DNA of 64,000 nt from Prinsepia uniflora (lineage: Eukaryota; Streptophyta; Magnoliopsida; Rosales; Rosaceae), in assembly GCA_032719365.1 (NCBI GenBank), contig CM064866.1:7917781-7981780 (forward strand). The letters run 5' to 3'. The notes beneath the pieces are model-generated. The model did not search any database, was not told the DNA's origin, and saw only the letters and a program-made list of their open reading frames with translations. The first letter of the stretch is position 1. Every line of letters starts with the position of its first letter. Position numbers and translations under genes: made by a program. This document shows positions 12,451 through 24,931 of this stretch, in pieces.

Positions 12451-15400
12451 TCACCTAGGGAAAGTCCTAGACTCTACCGCGACACCAAACGAAACTGTGT
12501 ACAACACAACCAAGGATAGTAAAGTACCTGTCACGGCACCGGGTACTGACTGAGCCTCCTGCTGAGTCATCGTAAACACTCGGGCCTGGGGTCCTGAAGA
12601 TCTACCACGTCCCCTCGAACTACTGGTGGCACCACCACCTCCTATGGTGCCTGCTGTCCCTGACACTGACGCTGTGCTCCTTCCAGGCTCCGTCGATCCT
12701 CGACCTAAACTACCCTCATGTGGTAACAGTGGACACTCACGTCGGAAGTGACTTCGCTCCCCACAGTAGTAACACACATCTCGACCAGAAGGACCCGGTC
12801 TCCCTGTAGAAGCAACAGACGTCGCACTGGTTTGCGGAGTAGGCTGTGCTCGATAACCACGGAACCCTGAACTCTGGAAACTACCAGGTCTGCCAAAACG
12901 ATCATCGCCCGCCGACGATGCTCCACTGAAGTTGCCTCTCTTCGGTGTCCTCTGACTCGAAGCTCCAGAAAAAGGTGGCTCCCGGCGTCATACCAGCAAG
13001 CTAGCCTCAACCCTCACCGCAGCGTCTGACAACTCTCGGAGGGTGGCAAACGATCCAGCCATCACTATGGCTCGAATCTCAGCTCGCAGGCCCAACTCAA
13101 ACCTACGGCACTTCTCGGGTTCAGTGGCCACAAACGCAGGAGCAAAACGAGAAAACACCTGAAATTTCTGTTCGTACTCGGCCACACTCATACGCCCCTG
13201 TTGGAGCTGCAGAAACTCAGCCTTCCTGGCATCACGGAAAGAACGAGGGTAATACTAATCCAAAAATCGCTCCCTAAACGTCTCCCGGGTCATAGTGTGG
13301 GCGTGTAACGACCCGTCCCGAGAGCCGAGATTAGTAAAGTCATTAGTAACAGATTAGTGAGCTTAATCGGTGGTTAGTTGGCTACTTTCGGGTCCGTTAG
13401 CGTAGAATGACGATTTTGCCCCTAGGTTGGGCAAAAAGTTGACTTTAAGTTTTGGTGGTCAATTGGGCATTGACTGATGACCGTGACGTAGTTCAGGACG
13501 TCACGATTTTGTAGACAGGTGGCACGCCCGATTCCAACATCCGAGGAGGAAGTTATGATGTTCGGAAGGTTGAGGGCACTTCCGTAATTTGGTTAAAATA
13601 GGGGGAAAATTGACTTTTAGCACGATTGGGTTTTTGTACGTAGACCAAGGACCGTTAGATAGATCTCGTCGTCCTGAATTCAACGACAGGCGGCACGTGT
13701 TCATTGGACGTCAGACGAGTGAGATACGAGTCTAGAACGGTAAGGGCAAAACGGTAAATTTAACTTACAGGGGTATTTTGGTCTTTTGGATGCATTGGGA
13801 TTCGTGCACACCAGATGAGGACAAGTGTCCATGCTTTAATTGGATATTTTGAGTTGGGCCAGGGGATTTTGACATGTGGCAAGGGTCTAGTGGGTTCTAG
13901 TTTTTGCACGGGCTAAATTAAACGGTTTGTGCAGTGTGTGTTCATGTTTGTTCAAACAAGAGAGAAACAGAGGGTGAGATTGAGAAGAATTGAGAGTTGG
14001 CCGTGTATGTTGGTGTGACTTGGTGTTTGAGTGAGTGATTAGAGTTTGAGAGGGAGGTAGTGAGTGAGTTGTGAGGGCTGTTCATGCGAGTGTGAGTGTG
14101 TGAGGAGAGGGTAAGTTCTCAAGAAAACAGGGAGGACAGAACCAGAGAACCACCGTGCACGGTTGTGCACTTCCCGTGACTGAATCGTCAAATTGGACCC
14201 GTGGTGGTGTTGTGTGGACGGAGGAGAGTCGAACAGATCCAGCAGAGCTCACGGTGGTGGTCGGCGTACAAGTAATTTCTCATTCCCCTTTAGTTGCCCT
14301 GTTTTGCCTTGCAATTTCTAATCGATTGTTGTGGGTTTTGAGTACGAGTCGAGGCATTTGGTGAGGTTTGGTGAGTTTAGTGAGTCCCTAGGAGTAGTTT
14401 AAGGTCGACACCATGATGGGGGGTGACACGGGTGGCCAGGAGTGCAAACAGGGGCTTTGAACGGATTTTGTTTCGAGCTAGGGACGACGGTTTAGTGGCC
14501 GTGTCGATGTGATTGGTTGAGGGGAACAGGTTGCTTAAGACTGGACGAAGCTTTTGGGCTTGGAAAGAAGGGAAATGGTGGATGGATGGCGGAGAACCAG
14601 TTACGCCGATCCGGAACAGTGCACGGGTTCGAAGGTTGAAGATGAACAGTGACTGTGTAGGCGCGTGAGGCCCACGCGCAACCACTTTGGGCGGCCCGTG
14701 GGGGCGCGTGCGGCTTTTTCCGGGGAGGTGTTCAACTAGGTTTTTGGTCTAGAGGTTGTAACGAATCTATTGGAATAGGTTTCGGGTTAATCGGATGTCG
14801 ATTTGAGTTAGTTCTGCGAGGTTGAAGGTTTAGGGTTTCGTTTTACGTACGTTTGAAGTTCGGGAAAATTAGGGAAAATTAGGAGGATCTTCGTTGATGT
14901 GTTAGTGACGTCTTTTGGTGACTTGTGACAGGATCGGGACTTCCCGAAGCAGACGAGGAACGTACGAAACGTACGGAACGCGAGTGACGTGCCCGGTATC
15001 TGTGAGTGGACCCCTTCTCTATAACGGAGCATGCATAACTGCTTTTAGTTACTTGTTTTATGGTTTTACATGTGATTTCATGTTTACTGAATAAGCTATA
15101 ACTGTTTTACATTATTGCATGTTTTTCGAGAAATTACGTATTTGGCACGTTTTACGAGAAAGATTTGATTTCTGATTATGCTGCGATGGTTTTGGGATTT
15201 CAAATGATAAGTGATTTTCAATGATTATAAGTGGATTTTGATACATGATTTGAGGATCAAGGGTTTTCAGTTTTAGAATCGGATTTCGAGAATCGAGTTT
15301 TGGTTTTAAAGTTGAAAAGTGGATTTCCGGATTTGGGTTCGGAATGACGGTTCTAGATGCCGGAAGGGCTTCGGACCAGTGATTTCAGATTCGGGTTTGG

Positions 15401-16443
15401 ATGTGGATTTAGAAATGGTTTTCAAATGGTTTGGATTGGATTTTCTGGATCTGGTTATTGGGTTTAAAGACCCGGATATTGTGATTGACGGGGGACGGGC
15501 CCAGATTGGGTTTAAAGACCCGGATTGAGTTTAAAGACTCGGGAGTTTAAAGACTTGGATATTATTTGAGGCCTAGATTGAATTTAAAGACTCAGGAGTT
15601 TAAAGACTCGGATAGGTCCAGCAGGTTTGATCGGATAATGATTGCTTGAGACTTATGTTTTATGATATGGTTTTATGGTGATAATGTCGTGATTGCTATA
15701 ACTGCTTTCAATTCTGTTTTTTTTTTCTATAACGGTTTTCACCTAATGGGTTATGCATGTACGTTTTCAAAACGGAGGGTCAAAACCCTGGTTTTATTAT
15801 GAAATGGTTTTTGGAAACTGTTATTTTTGTTTATGGTCCACTCACACCTTCTGTTTTAATTGCCCTCCAGGTCGTGGAGCTAGCGCGGGGGTGTTGACGT
15901 CGAGGCAGCGTCAGAGGCATAGAGTACTCGAGAGTGACCCCGAAGTGCTTTAAATTTTTCGTTGTGCGTATGCCTTGTGTTTCGATTTTGCTTTCCTTTG
16001 TTTAGTACTATGCTCTATATAGTTTGACTCTGGGTTGTATTAAATTCTCCTGCGTCTGACAGTGTATTTGTGGTTTTCATAAGGGTATTTTCGGTTTTTC
16101 ATTCTGGGTTGTCAGACGGGAGCAGGATTTACCTCGGTTTGCGGGGTGGAACCGGGGTGGGTCCTGACAGGGCGTCCCAGCCAGACAACTCGAGGGTATA
16201 CCACCACTCGTACGCCGCACCGTCTAGTAAGAAGGTAGCCAGTTATACTCGATCCTCCGGTGGGCAATGCATCACTGCGAAAATCCACTCAAGTCTCGTA
16301 ATCCACCTCTGGGCTTCCTCAGGATCTGCCCCACCACTAAACGTAGTAGCCCCGAGCCGCTGGGCTCGCTCAATCGTAGCACTCTCTATCCCTCTCGCCG
16401 CTTTGTCTTCAGGTCGTGGATGAGGTTCACGTCTCGGAGGCAT
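12451..16443 (-). pseudogene. gypsy gag, split and with three stops
   Basis: Gag is the capsid/nucleocapsid precursor that packages retrotransposon RNA in cytoplasmic particles. The frame opens MPPRREPHPRP at 16443 and continues to 16175. It is then broken by a 2.87-kb solo LTR (13304-16169) and resumes from 13298. The capsid-type region (MSVAEYEQKF, RFAPAF, CRRFELGLR) lies at about 13191-13030. One nucleocapsid zinc knuckle, CYYCGERSHFRRECP, lies at about 12775-12731 and fits CX2CX4HX4C. In-frame stops at 16243-16245, 13255-13257 and 12988-12990 are each explained by one C-to-T change in a CAA/CAG/CGA codon. The frame ends at 12451 with no protease behind it. The gene is dead. The family is gypsy gag, probably chromovirus. 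Confidence 0.85.
13304..16169 (+). mobile_element. family-A solo LTR nested in gag
   Basis: This 2866-bp LTR opens TGTAACGACCCGTCC and ends GGGTCCTGACA. It is flanked by a perfect 5-bp duplication GGGCG (13299-13303 and 16170-16174). Removing it rejoins the gag frame. It lies in the orientation opposite to its host element. No internal sequence or primer site is present, so it is a solo LTR left by recombination between two LTRs. It carries the GAGTTTAAAGACTC/GGGTTTAAAGACCC array at 15455-15615. Confidence 0.95.
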
Positions 16444-16527
16444 AGTTAACCGCACACTGAAAGAGGCATAGAATCCGCCAAACAACCTAAACACAACCTC
16501 GCAACAGACACAAACCAACAAACCTAT

Positions 16528-16539
16528 GCTCTGATACCA
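16528..16539 (-). other. primer-binding site, tRNA-iMet
   Basis: TGGTATCAGAGC on the minus strand, three bases after the 5' LTR end, is the standard plant initiator-methionine tRNA primer site of gypsy and copia elements. Confidence 0.9.
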
Positions 16540-16542
16540 ATT

Positions 16543-18844
16543 TGTCAGGACCTACCCTGGTTTCACCCCGAAAACCGAGGTAAATACTGCTCCCGTCTGA
16601 CAACCCAAAACGAATGACCGAAAGGACCTCACGAAAACCACAAATTTCACTGCCAGACGCAGGAGAATTTAAAACATCCAACTAGTCAACTGTTATACAG
16701 AGCATAGTATCAAAAACAAAGTAAAACAAAACCGATACACAGAGTACACGCACAACGGAAAATTAAAACCACTCCGGAGTCACGCTCGAGTACTCTATGC
16801 CTCCGACGCTGCCTCAACGTCAACCCCCACGCTAGTTCCACGACCTGGAGGGAAATTAAAAATAGAAAGTGTGAGTGGACCAAGAAGAATAAAAGTTTCA
16901 AAAAACCATTTCTTAAACAAACCAGGGTTTAACCCTCCGTTTTGAAAACATGCATGCACAACCCAAGTTCTAGAAACAGTTATAAATCTCGTTACATCCA
17001 ACATGAAACAGTATTATAAAACAGTATAAAACAGTATAATGATCATTCTCAAAACCATATCATAAAAAAAAACAAGATATAATTACCCGATCAAACCTGC
17101 TGGACCTATCCGAGTCTTTAAACTCAATCCAGGCCTCAATATAATCCGAGTCTTTAAACTCCCGAGTCTTTAAACTCAACAGGCCTACGGGGAAAATATC
17201 AATATATCCGAGTCTTTAAACTCCCGAGTCTTTAAACTCAATCCGGGTCTTTAAACCCAATCTGGGCTCGTCCCCCGTCAATCACAATATCCGGCTCTTT
17301 AAACCCAATAATCAGATCCAGCAAATCCAATCCAAAACCATTTGAAAACCATTTCTAAATCCATATCCAAACCCGAATCAGAAATCACTAGTCCGAAGCT
17401 ATTCTGGCATCCCGAACCGTCATTCCGAACCCAAATCCGGAATTCCACTTTTTAACTTTAAAACCAAATCTCGCTTTCCGAAATCCGATTCTAAAACCGA
17501 AAACTCTTAATCATCAAATCATGTATCCAAATCCAGTCATACTCATTGAAATCCAATTATCATTTACTATTTCAAAAGCATGGTATCAAAAGCACAATCA
17601 TCACATGTCTTGTAAAACGTGCCAAAACCCGTAATTCCTCGAAAAACATGCAATTAGATAAAACAGTTCTAGCATAAGCAATAGACATGAAAACACGATT
17701 AAAACCATAAAACAAGTACATAAAAACAGTTATGTGTGCTCAGTTATAGAGAAAGGGTCCACTCACAGTCACCGGGCACGTCACTCGCGTCCCGTACGTT
17801 CCGTACGTTCCTCGTCCTCCTCGGGGATTCCCGATCCTGTCAACAATCACCAAAATACGTCACTAACACGTTAACGAAGGTCCTCCTAATTTTCCCCAAC
17901 TTCAAACGTACGTAAAACGAAATCCTAGAACTTCGATCCCCCGGAACTAACTCGAATAGACGTCCGATTAACCAGAAACCTAGCCAAAAAGATTCGTTAC
18001 AACATCTAGACCAAAAATCTAGTTGGAAGTTTCCCCAGAAAACGCCCCACGCGCCGCCCAAAGTGGCTGCACGTGGGCCTCATGCGCCTGCACACAGAGT
18101 ACTGTTCATCTTCTTCCTCAACTGTTCGACCGGTCTGAACCGGCGAGGGCGGTTCTCCGACATCCGTCCACCGTTTTCCTCTCTCTCTCCACCGTTCTCT
18201 TCGTCCTCTACCCAGTAATCCATTCCCCTCATCAAAGCACGACAACACGGCCTACATCTCAACGTCCCAAGCTCGAAACAAAACCTCCCGAACACCTCTG
18301 TTTAACCAACCGACCACCCGTGTAACCCCCCATCACGGCGTCGACACCAAAAGGTTCCTAAGGACCTAAGGAGTCGATTAAAAGCTACCAGACACCACGA
18401 CTCAGCCCCTACCTTCACCACTCAATGTTTGAAATTAACGAAAAAAACAGAGCATCGAAAAGGATCGAAGAAATTACCTGCTTGTCGACCGCCGTCTTGC
18501 TCGCCGCCGCGTTCCTTGGAGTTCACAGAGTCGTCCTAGCTTCCCCTCGAGTCCAATTTGATCAACTTGATCACTAAGGTTCGCACCACCACCAAACTCC
18601 CTCTCTGTTTCCCTGAGAACTCACCCTCTCCTCACACCAGTTTTCGTCACGAAACACTCACTCAAACTCACTCATCAGTTCTCACTTAATCTATACTCTC
18701 ATTCACCAGATCACAACACCTCACACCTCCCTTCACCTGATCGATTTTTCCTCCCAACTTTGTCTCTGTTCTCTTCTTCGAACACAGCTACACACTCAAA
18801 CAATCCATTTAATTTAGCCTGTGCACACCCTAGAATCCACTACA
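16543..18844 (-). repeat. 5' LTR, family A, truncated
   Basis: It pairs with 9009-11918, starting TGTCAGGACC on the plus strand and keeping the palindrome array (17110-17305) and CACGCG module (about 18045-18090). It stops at CCACTACA (18837-18844), where another family-A LTR begins. The corresponding point in the 3' LTR is near 11343, so about 575 bp are lost. Confidence 0.85.
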
Positions 18845-20980
18845 TGTCAGGACCCACCCTGGTTTCACCCCGAAACCCGAGGTAAATCCTGCTCCCGTCC
18901 GACTCCCCGACACAACACGCAAGTACAACTCACTCAAAATCACCCAAAACTCAGTCAGACGCAGGAGAAACTATATAAAATATCCCGAAGTTATACTGTA
19001 CAGAGCATAGTACGAAACACAAGGAAATGAAAACCGATGACATTTACACGCACATGGAAGAAAAGTAAACACTCCGGGAACCCGCACGAAAAGTCTATGC
19101 CTCAGACGCTGCCTCGACGTCAAGACCCTGCGCTCGCTCCACAACCTGGAGGGCAATTTAAAACAGAAGATGTGAGTGGACCATAAAAGAAAAGTTCTAA
19201 AACCATTTATCAGAAAACCGAGTTTAACCCTCCGTTTTGAAAACCACATGCATAACCAACAGTTATTAACATAGTTATAAACCAAGTTACCGTAAATCAC
19301 ATCATAAGAAACAGAAACACTATAAAACAGTTAGAAAAACCACAGCATGTGAATCATAAAACAGTATCAGAAACCATAAACGTCAAATCATCATTTTCCG
19401 ATCAAACCTGCTGGACCTATCCGAGTCTTTAAACTCCCGAGTCTTTAAACTCAATCCAGGCCTTACTAATATCCGAGTCTTTAAACTCCCGAGTCTTTAA
19501 ACTCAAAGGCCTACGGGGGAAATATCAATATATCCGAGTCTTTAAACTCAATCCGGGCCCGTCCCCCGTCAAATATATCCGGGTCTTTAAACCCAATAAC
19601 CAGATCCAGCAATTCCAATCCAAAACCAGTTGAAAACCTTTTTGAATCCATATCCAAACTCGAATCCGAAAGCCCCGGTCCGAAGCCCTTCCGGCTTCTA
19701 GAACCGTCATTCCGAACCCAAATCCGGAAATTCACTGTTCAGCTTTAAAACCAAATTCCGCTTTCCGAAATTCGATTCTAAAACCAAAAACCTTGATCAT
19801 CGAAATCATGTTCCAAAATCCATTTATAAACATTGAAAACCATTTATCATTTGAAATCCCAAAACTATAACATGATAATCAGAACCTTTTATCGTAAAAC
19901 GTGCCAAATAACGTATTTTCTCGAAAAACGTATAATAATGTAAAACCAACCGAAACATATTCGATAAACATTCGATAAACATAGAATTATGATTAAAACC
20001 ACAAAACAAGTATAGAAAACAGTTATGCATGATCGAGTTTAAGGAAAGGGTCCACTCACAGTACCAAGCCCTCAATCGTGTCCCGAACGTCCTGCACGTT
20101 CCTCGGCTTCCTCGGAAAATCCCGATCCTGTTAACAACCACCAAATTACATCACTAACACGTCCACGAGTATCCATCTAAATTCCCTCAAAAATCCCCAA
20201 GTCCTAAACGTAACGAACCGGAACCCTAAACTTTCACCCTCGCGGAACTACTTCGATTCGACGTCCGATCAACCCGAAACCAATACCAATGGACTCGTCA
20301 CAACGCCTAGACCAAAAACCATGTTGACTGTTTTCCCCATCGCCGCCGCACGCGCCCCCACGCGCCGCCCAAAGTGGCTGCGCGTGGCCCTCACGCGCCT
20401 GCTATAGTGCCCTTCAACCTTGAGCAGACCCGGTTCAGCACAGTAGTCTGCAACCTGAACCGGCGTCAGCGGTTCACCGCCGTGCCTGCACGATTTCTCT
20501 CCCTTTCTTCACCTAAAGCTTCGTCCAATTCCAATCTATCCATTCCCCAGCTCCTCAGACCTCGACACCGCCCCAATCCCGTCGACTGAAGCTCAAAACA
20601 GACGGCCAAACTCCCCCTGTTTCACGATCCAGCCACTCCGGTCATCCTCCGTCACGGTGGCAACACCAGACGGTTCCTAGGGCCCTTCTAAGTCTAACCC
20701 GACTCCTCTTGACCGTCGACTCTTGCCCAAACGTCACGACTCGCCGTTTGAACCCACGACCAAAACAGAGCACCTAAAGTCTCTCCGTCGTGCCATCCAC
20801 CACCGTGCACCACCCCTCACGGCAGCACACACAGTCGACTCTTGGGACCTCCAGGAGTCTCACCCTGGCCTCCAAATCCCTCGACTCTACGCCCAACCCC
20901 ACAACTTTCGACTTGAACCCCACGGGAAAAACAGAGTAATTGTACAGGGATGAGAGATTACCTGTAACCGTCCGCAACCG
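18845..20980 (-). repeat. second family-A LTR, truncated at 20980
   Basis: It begins exactly at TGTCAGGACCC directly after the previous LTR and is colinear with other family-A copies up to 20980, including the palindrome array (19420-19595) and a CACGCG module (20345-20400). It is more diverged than the neighbouring pair. The Tat-derived block starts at the next base, and no continuation of this LTR is found beyond that block. Confidence 0.8.
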
Positions 20981-21002
20981 TGGTAGGATGAAGTTAACTT
21001 AC

Positions 21003-23209
21003 TTGGCTTGGTGCGAATGACGCTGATTCGGCCACACCATCGTCGGCCAGCTGCAAGACACGGTTTGCATTCCCAACCTATGAGTTTGATGTTTAGAGAA
21101 CATAAGTAATCACATAAAATAGTTGTGTGGTGCAAAATTTAAAAATCACCAAGTAGTGGCGTACATGAAGGCCAGAGGCTGAGCTGGCCGAATGAGTTCC
21201 TGTGGTCGAGGCCGAAGCTTTAACCGGCCTGGGGGCATTTGAGTTAAGTTTTGGACGTTTAAATGATTTTCTCGGCCTATTTTCTTCATTCCGAATGGAA
21301 TCTTCAGTGGCCCCTTAAAATAGGAGTAAAAATTGGGTGAAGCTGAAAGAAGAAAGTATTGCAAAGAATTCAAGTAAGATGGATCATACCTTGGGTGGAT
21401 GGAGATTGTCTCTTCTTGCCTTGGCCGGTAGGCGGGTGCTGAGCAGGAGAGCCGGTGGCTTTGGTTTGAGCTTCAAAAGACCAATCCAAGCAAAAGTCAC
21501 GATATTGCATGGAAAGATGCCAAGGAGTTCAATATATATATATATATAAAAAACGTACAAATACCTTTGGAGCTTGAGGCCGTCGGCTTAGGGTTGGGTC
21601 GCCTAGGGAGAGCAGGGCAAGTCTTAAAAATCCTCGTGGAATGGACATCATACGGCTTACTAAACCAGGTAGCCGATAGTCTAGCCCAAAAGTTAAGAAA
21701 CTCCTTGAGGCAACCGAAGTCTGGAAGGCGACTTTCAACGTCAAATTCGTCAAGTTGAAGGGCTTGGAGGCTATCAACATGCTCAGCATCTTTTGCTTTC
21801 TTAAAAGAAGTTCTCCAAGCTGATAAGAGGTTTTCAGACTCTGTAATTGGGCTCGGGATGGCCTGAGCAAACCCAAATTGACGACCCACAGCTGCTGGGT
21901 AATACAACTCAGAACCACACTCATAGTTGTTTGATGGGCTGGCCAGGAGGCCAAATGGGATGTCTCAGGTGACGAGGATGCTGGCCCATAGTTTCTTGTG
22001 TTCATCAACAACATCGTTTATGGGAATAGTGTCTAAGCTTAGAGCTAGATAGCTAGGGTGACGTCGGGCTAAACAAATGGAGAATTGCTGAGCTGTCCTA
22101 TCCTCACAATGGTATAAAAATTTAAAGCACTCATCTACACTATGGTCTGGTAAAGGAAGTGAAAGTAGGGTGCCACCAAGGAGTTTGTCATGGGCAAAGT
22201 TCGGGGTCGAGGGCCCTAACTCAGGGAAGTAAAGTTGAAGCCAGAGTTGGAAAACCCATAATGGCCCAGAGACGTTGGCCAACATGGGTGTAGGGTGGAC
22301 AATATTGGCTAGTGTCCTATATAGGTAGCCCAATACTACGGGTCCTAAAGCTACACGTTGGCCATCCGCGAGGGCCTCGGCCAAGGGTTGAACATCTTTC
22401 GTAACCGAGAGAGATAAGGGGCAGAAGAAAAACTTACAAAGCCAGAGTTGCAGAAAGGTTACATGCTCCACCCGAGAGACTCCATTGGTGGGTCGCAGTG
22501 GTGACCCGAGAGTATCGCCATCAAAGCCATAGTAAAAGTTTACCCAACCATTGTAGGCCTTAATGTGTTTTTCGTAGTTCAGTTCGAGCGTTGGGTCGGG
22601 GAGGCTAGCTGCTGAATAGTACACCCCATGTGGACGTAGGCCGAGCATAACGGCCAGGTCAAGTAAGGTTGGAGTCATCATCCCAAAACGGAGCTTCATG
22701 CAATTGTTGGGTGAAGACCAAAAACATAGCCCGGCTTGAATGAGTGCACGGTCACATGGGAAGTGCTCGGTCGCACAAAGCTCCAACGTATGAGAGATCC
22801 CAATTTCATCCCAAAACTCACCCAACTTCGGCTTGAGTGCTTTGTACCAGTCACACCATTTTTTTCCTTGAGCGGGTGGAAGACTTGTATGGGATGCGGC
22901 CGGGGGAGGATTTTGTGGCTTCGACCCGGCCGACTTACATGATGACCCAACCGGCCAGCTTTTGGTTGGCTTGGGAAGGCCCCATTGAGAAGGCCAATAT
23001 AGGTTCTCACGTAAGAACAAGGGGGTATCGTCCCCACCCTCCTCTAAAACCTCCAAGAAGCCGGGTGGGATTCTTGAGAAATTTGGTCCGAGATGAGAGC
23101 CAAGACGGTCGGGCCACATGTGATGGAAATGATCATCCAAGTCGGCCGGATTTTCATCCACGATTTTTTGGATTTTCCTATAGTGGCTAACCACATGTTT
23201 TGGGGGCAT
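21003..23209 (-). pseudogene. left partial copy of the antisense PMD gene, exons 1-4
   Basis: Same gene as at 37421-41007 but cut after exon 4. Inferred exons are 23209-21565, 21470-21390, 21313-21165 and 21077-21003, with the same lengths (1645, 81, 149 and 75 bp) as in the right copy. The PMD core motif MTPTLLDLAVMLGLRPHG lies in exon 1. Exon 1 reads 414 codons, meets TGA at 21967-21965, and stays in frame for about 133 further codons containing YYPAAVGRQFGFAQ, so the reading is interrupted by that single stop. Unlike the right copy, it lacks the TAG at the ALKPKL position. The donor of exon 4 is intact, but the next exon is replaced by the junction at 20980/20981. Confidence 0.75.
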
Positions 23210-23551
23210 TTTTCCCTACAAAAAACACCAAAAACTCATGAGCCAAAGAGAATTTTGGATTCAACCAAATGAGTGAAAAATTAAAAAGAAAAGGGAATGT
23301 CAAGAACACCAAGAACATCAAGAACCCCATATCTTCAACCCGGAAATTCAAGCCCCAAAATCAACCAAAAACCATGCATTCATGCCAAAATTAAGTGTAA
23401 TCTACCTCAAATGTTACTTGGGGTTGCTTCTTGAAGAAATTTGGGGTAACTTTTGTTAGGAAATGAGGGATTTTGGAAAGGGCCAAGAGGGAGTTCTTGA
23501 AAACCCTAAAATGGCTTTTGGTTTGAATTTTGAAATGAAGATGATGCTTTG

Positions 23552-23559
23552 TATTTATA
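23552..23559 (-). promoter_or_regulatory. TATA box of the antisense PMD gene (left copy)
   Basis: TATAAATA on the minus strand, 343 bp upstream of the PMD start codon. It faces away from the sense TATA box at 24932, so the intervening 1.4 kb can be read as a divergent promoter region. Confidence 0.55.
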
Positions 23560-24107
23560 GCCTCAATGGAGAAGATGAAGTGGGCATGGAAGGTTAAGAG
23601 CCAAAATTAAACCAAGTTTAATACCCATAACTACAAAATTAAATGCACAAATTGAAGACAAGAGTTTGGGTGTTTACCTCATCAATGGGGTTGGGGGAGA
23701 AGCTACAATTTCAATTGCCCACCCTTAGAATTCGGATAGCCAATTGAAGGGGGCAATATTTGATTGTGGTGTGAAGTTTTCCCACTCACCCAATATATGA
23801 AGCAAAGGCTTTGTGAGTGCTTCGGCCGAGCTTTGTGAAGTGTTTTTGCTGGGATGAGGAGAAGCTCTCAACCAGGCTTTGCGAGTGTTTTTGCTGGGTT
23901 ACTGCCCAGTTTAGCTTTTTTTTTAAGTGCGGGTTGGCTGGGGTGTTTTTTCATAAAGAGGAATAGCTAGCTTTGAGGAAAGCAAAGGCAGTAGCATGAG
24001 TGTGGATTTGACAATTCAAAACAAGAGTCAGAGCACCTAAATATAAGGTGTATATATATATATATATATTTACAACCAACCTTGATCAATGTGCAACTTT
24101 AACATAA

Positions 24108-24140
<33 letters not shown>

Positions 24141-24689
24141 TACATTGTAAAGGGGCGTGGTTTTCCACTGGCCATGCATGTATTCCATATGCATGAAGTT
24201 CCAAGGGGGCCTACATACTAAATGTATAATAGCGAGGGAATTCCAAGTGGGGAGGCCTGACCGAAGGAGAGAAAGGCAAGTAAGCCCAGCCAAACAAAAA
24301 AAAAAAAGAAAAGAAAGGTGACAGACCAAGGCGTCGCAACATTGCAAGTCGCATGGTCGACCTCAATAATTAAATTTCTCGGCTAGGTTACATTGTTGGC
24401 CCTGATAATTAACTTTTTTCGGTTAAGTCGAACGGATTTTAGACCAAGGAACAAGGCAATGGCCACTAATGGCCTAATGACATTCAATCAAATTAAAATT
24501 AGGCCTTTATTTACTGAATCTAATTTTTCAGCCCAACCCAAGCTTGAAAGAAATGATGGATGCGAGCTGGGTTCTCGTCGATCCTCACCCAACAACTATC
24601 TTCAAATGGTTGAAAGTAGGAAACAAATCAAGCCAATATTTTGTCAACCTAGAACCTTCTTGTTCGGATCATTTCAATATCAATCCGAC

Positions 24690-24880
24690 GTGGAAAGATC
24701 CTGGGAGGCCCGACTTGGAAAGATCCTGGGAGGCCCGACTTGGAAATATTTGGGAGGCCTGGCTTGGAAAGATCTTGGGAGGCCTGACTTGGAAAGATCT
24801 TGGGTGGTCTCGATTTGGAAGGATTGCGGGAGGATCAAATTTGGAAGGATTTCGAGTGGCTCAACTTGGAAGGTTTTTTA
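24690..24880. repeat. U3 minisatellite, about 25-bp unit x 8
   Basis: Successive copies of a unit resembling TTGGAAAGATCCTGGGAGGC run from about 24690 to 24880. The copies are more diverged toward the 3' side and end about 50 bp before the TATA box. The same array is at 42495-42685 in the right LTR. Confidence 0.85.
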
Positions 24881-24931
24881 AGTCAGAAGAGTGGAGGCCA
24901 AGCATGGCCAATTCGTGGGTTGGCTAAACCC

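Larger units (their letters stand above)
9009..18844 (-). mobile_element. family-A gypsy element, gag only, nested insertions
   Basis: A minus-strand LTR retrotransposon. The 5' LTR is 16543-18844 (truncated at its far end), the tRNA-iMet primer site 16528-16539, gag remnants 16443-12451, a purine tract just outside the 3' LTR, and the 3' LTR 9009-11918. The two LTRs are clearly the same family, with long colinear stretches differing by a few percent. After the gag zinc knuckle the internal DNA runs almost directly to the 3' LTR, so protease, RT and integrase are missing. Gag sequence and the Met primer site fit a Ty3/gypsy chromovirus, most like Tekay/Del, but without RT or a chromodomain this is inference. 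A solo LTR sits inside gag at 13304-16169. Confidence 0.8.

Noticed and set aside
11991..12458. 155-codon plus-strand frame
   Set aside because: It lies antisense to the residual internal region of a family-A element, with composition like random DNA and no motif.
16543..20980. A single 4.4-kb LTR
   Set aside because: A complete LTR terminus TGTCAGGACCC recurs at 18845, so these are two adjoining LTR copies.
21965..23209. A free-standing host PMD gene
   Set aside because: The same sequence with the same antisense layout recurs at 39763-41007 inside the retroelement block, so it belongs to the element.
24393..24927. Plus-strand frames of 127-162 codons rich in Trp-Lys-Asp-Leu-Gly repeats
   Set aside because: They translate the LTR minisatellite, lie in U3 upstream of the TATA box, and no family resembles them.
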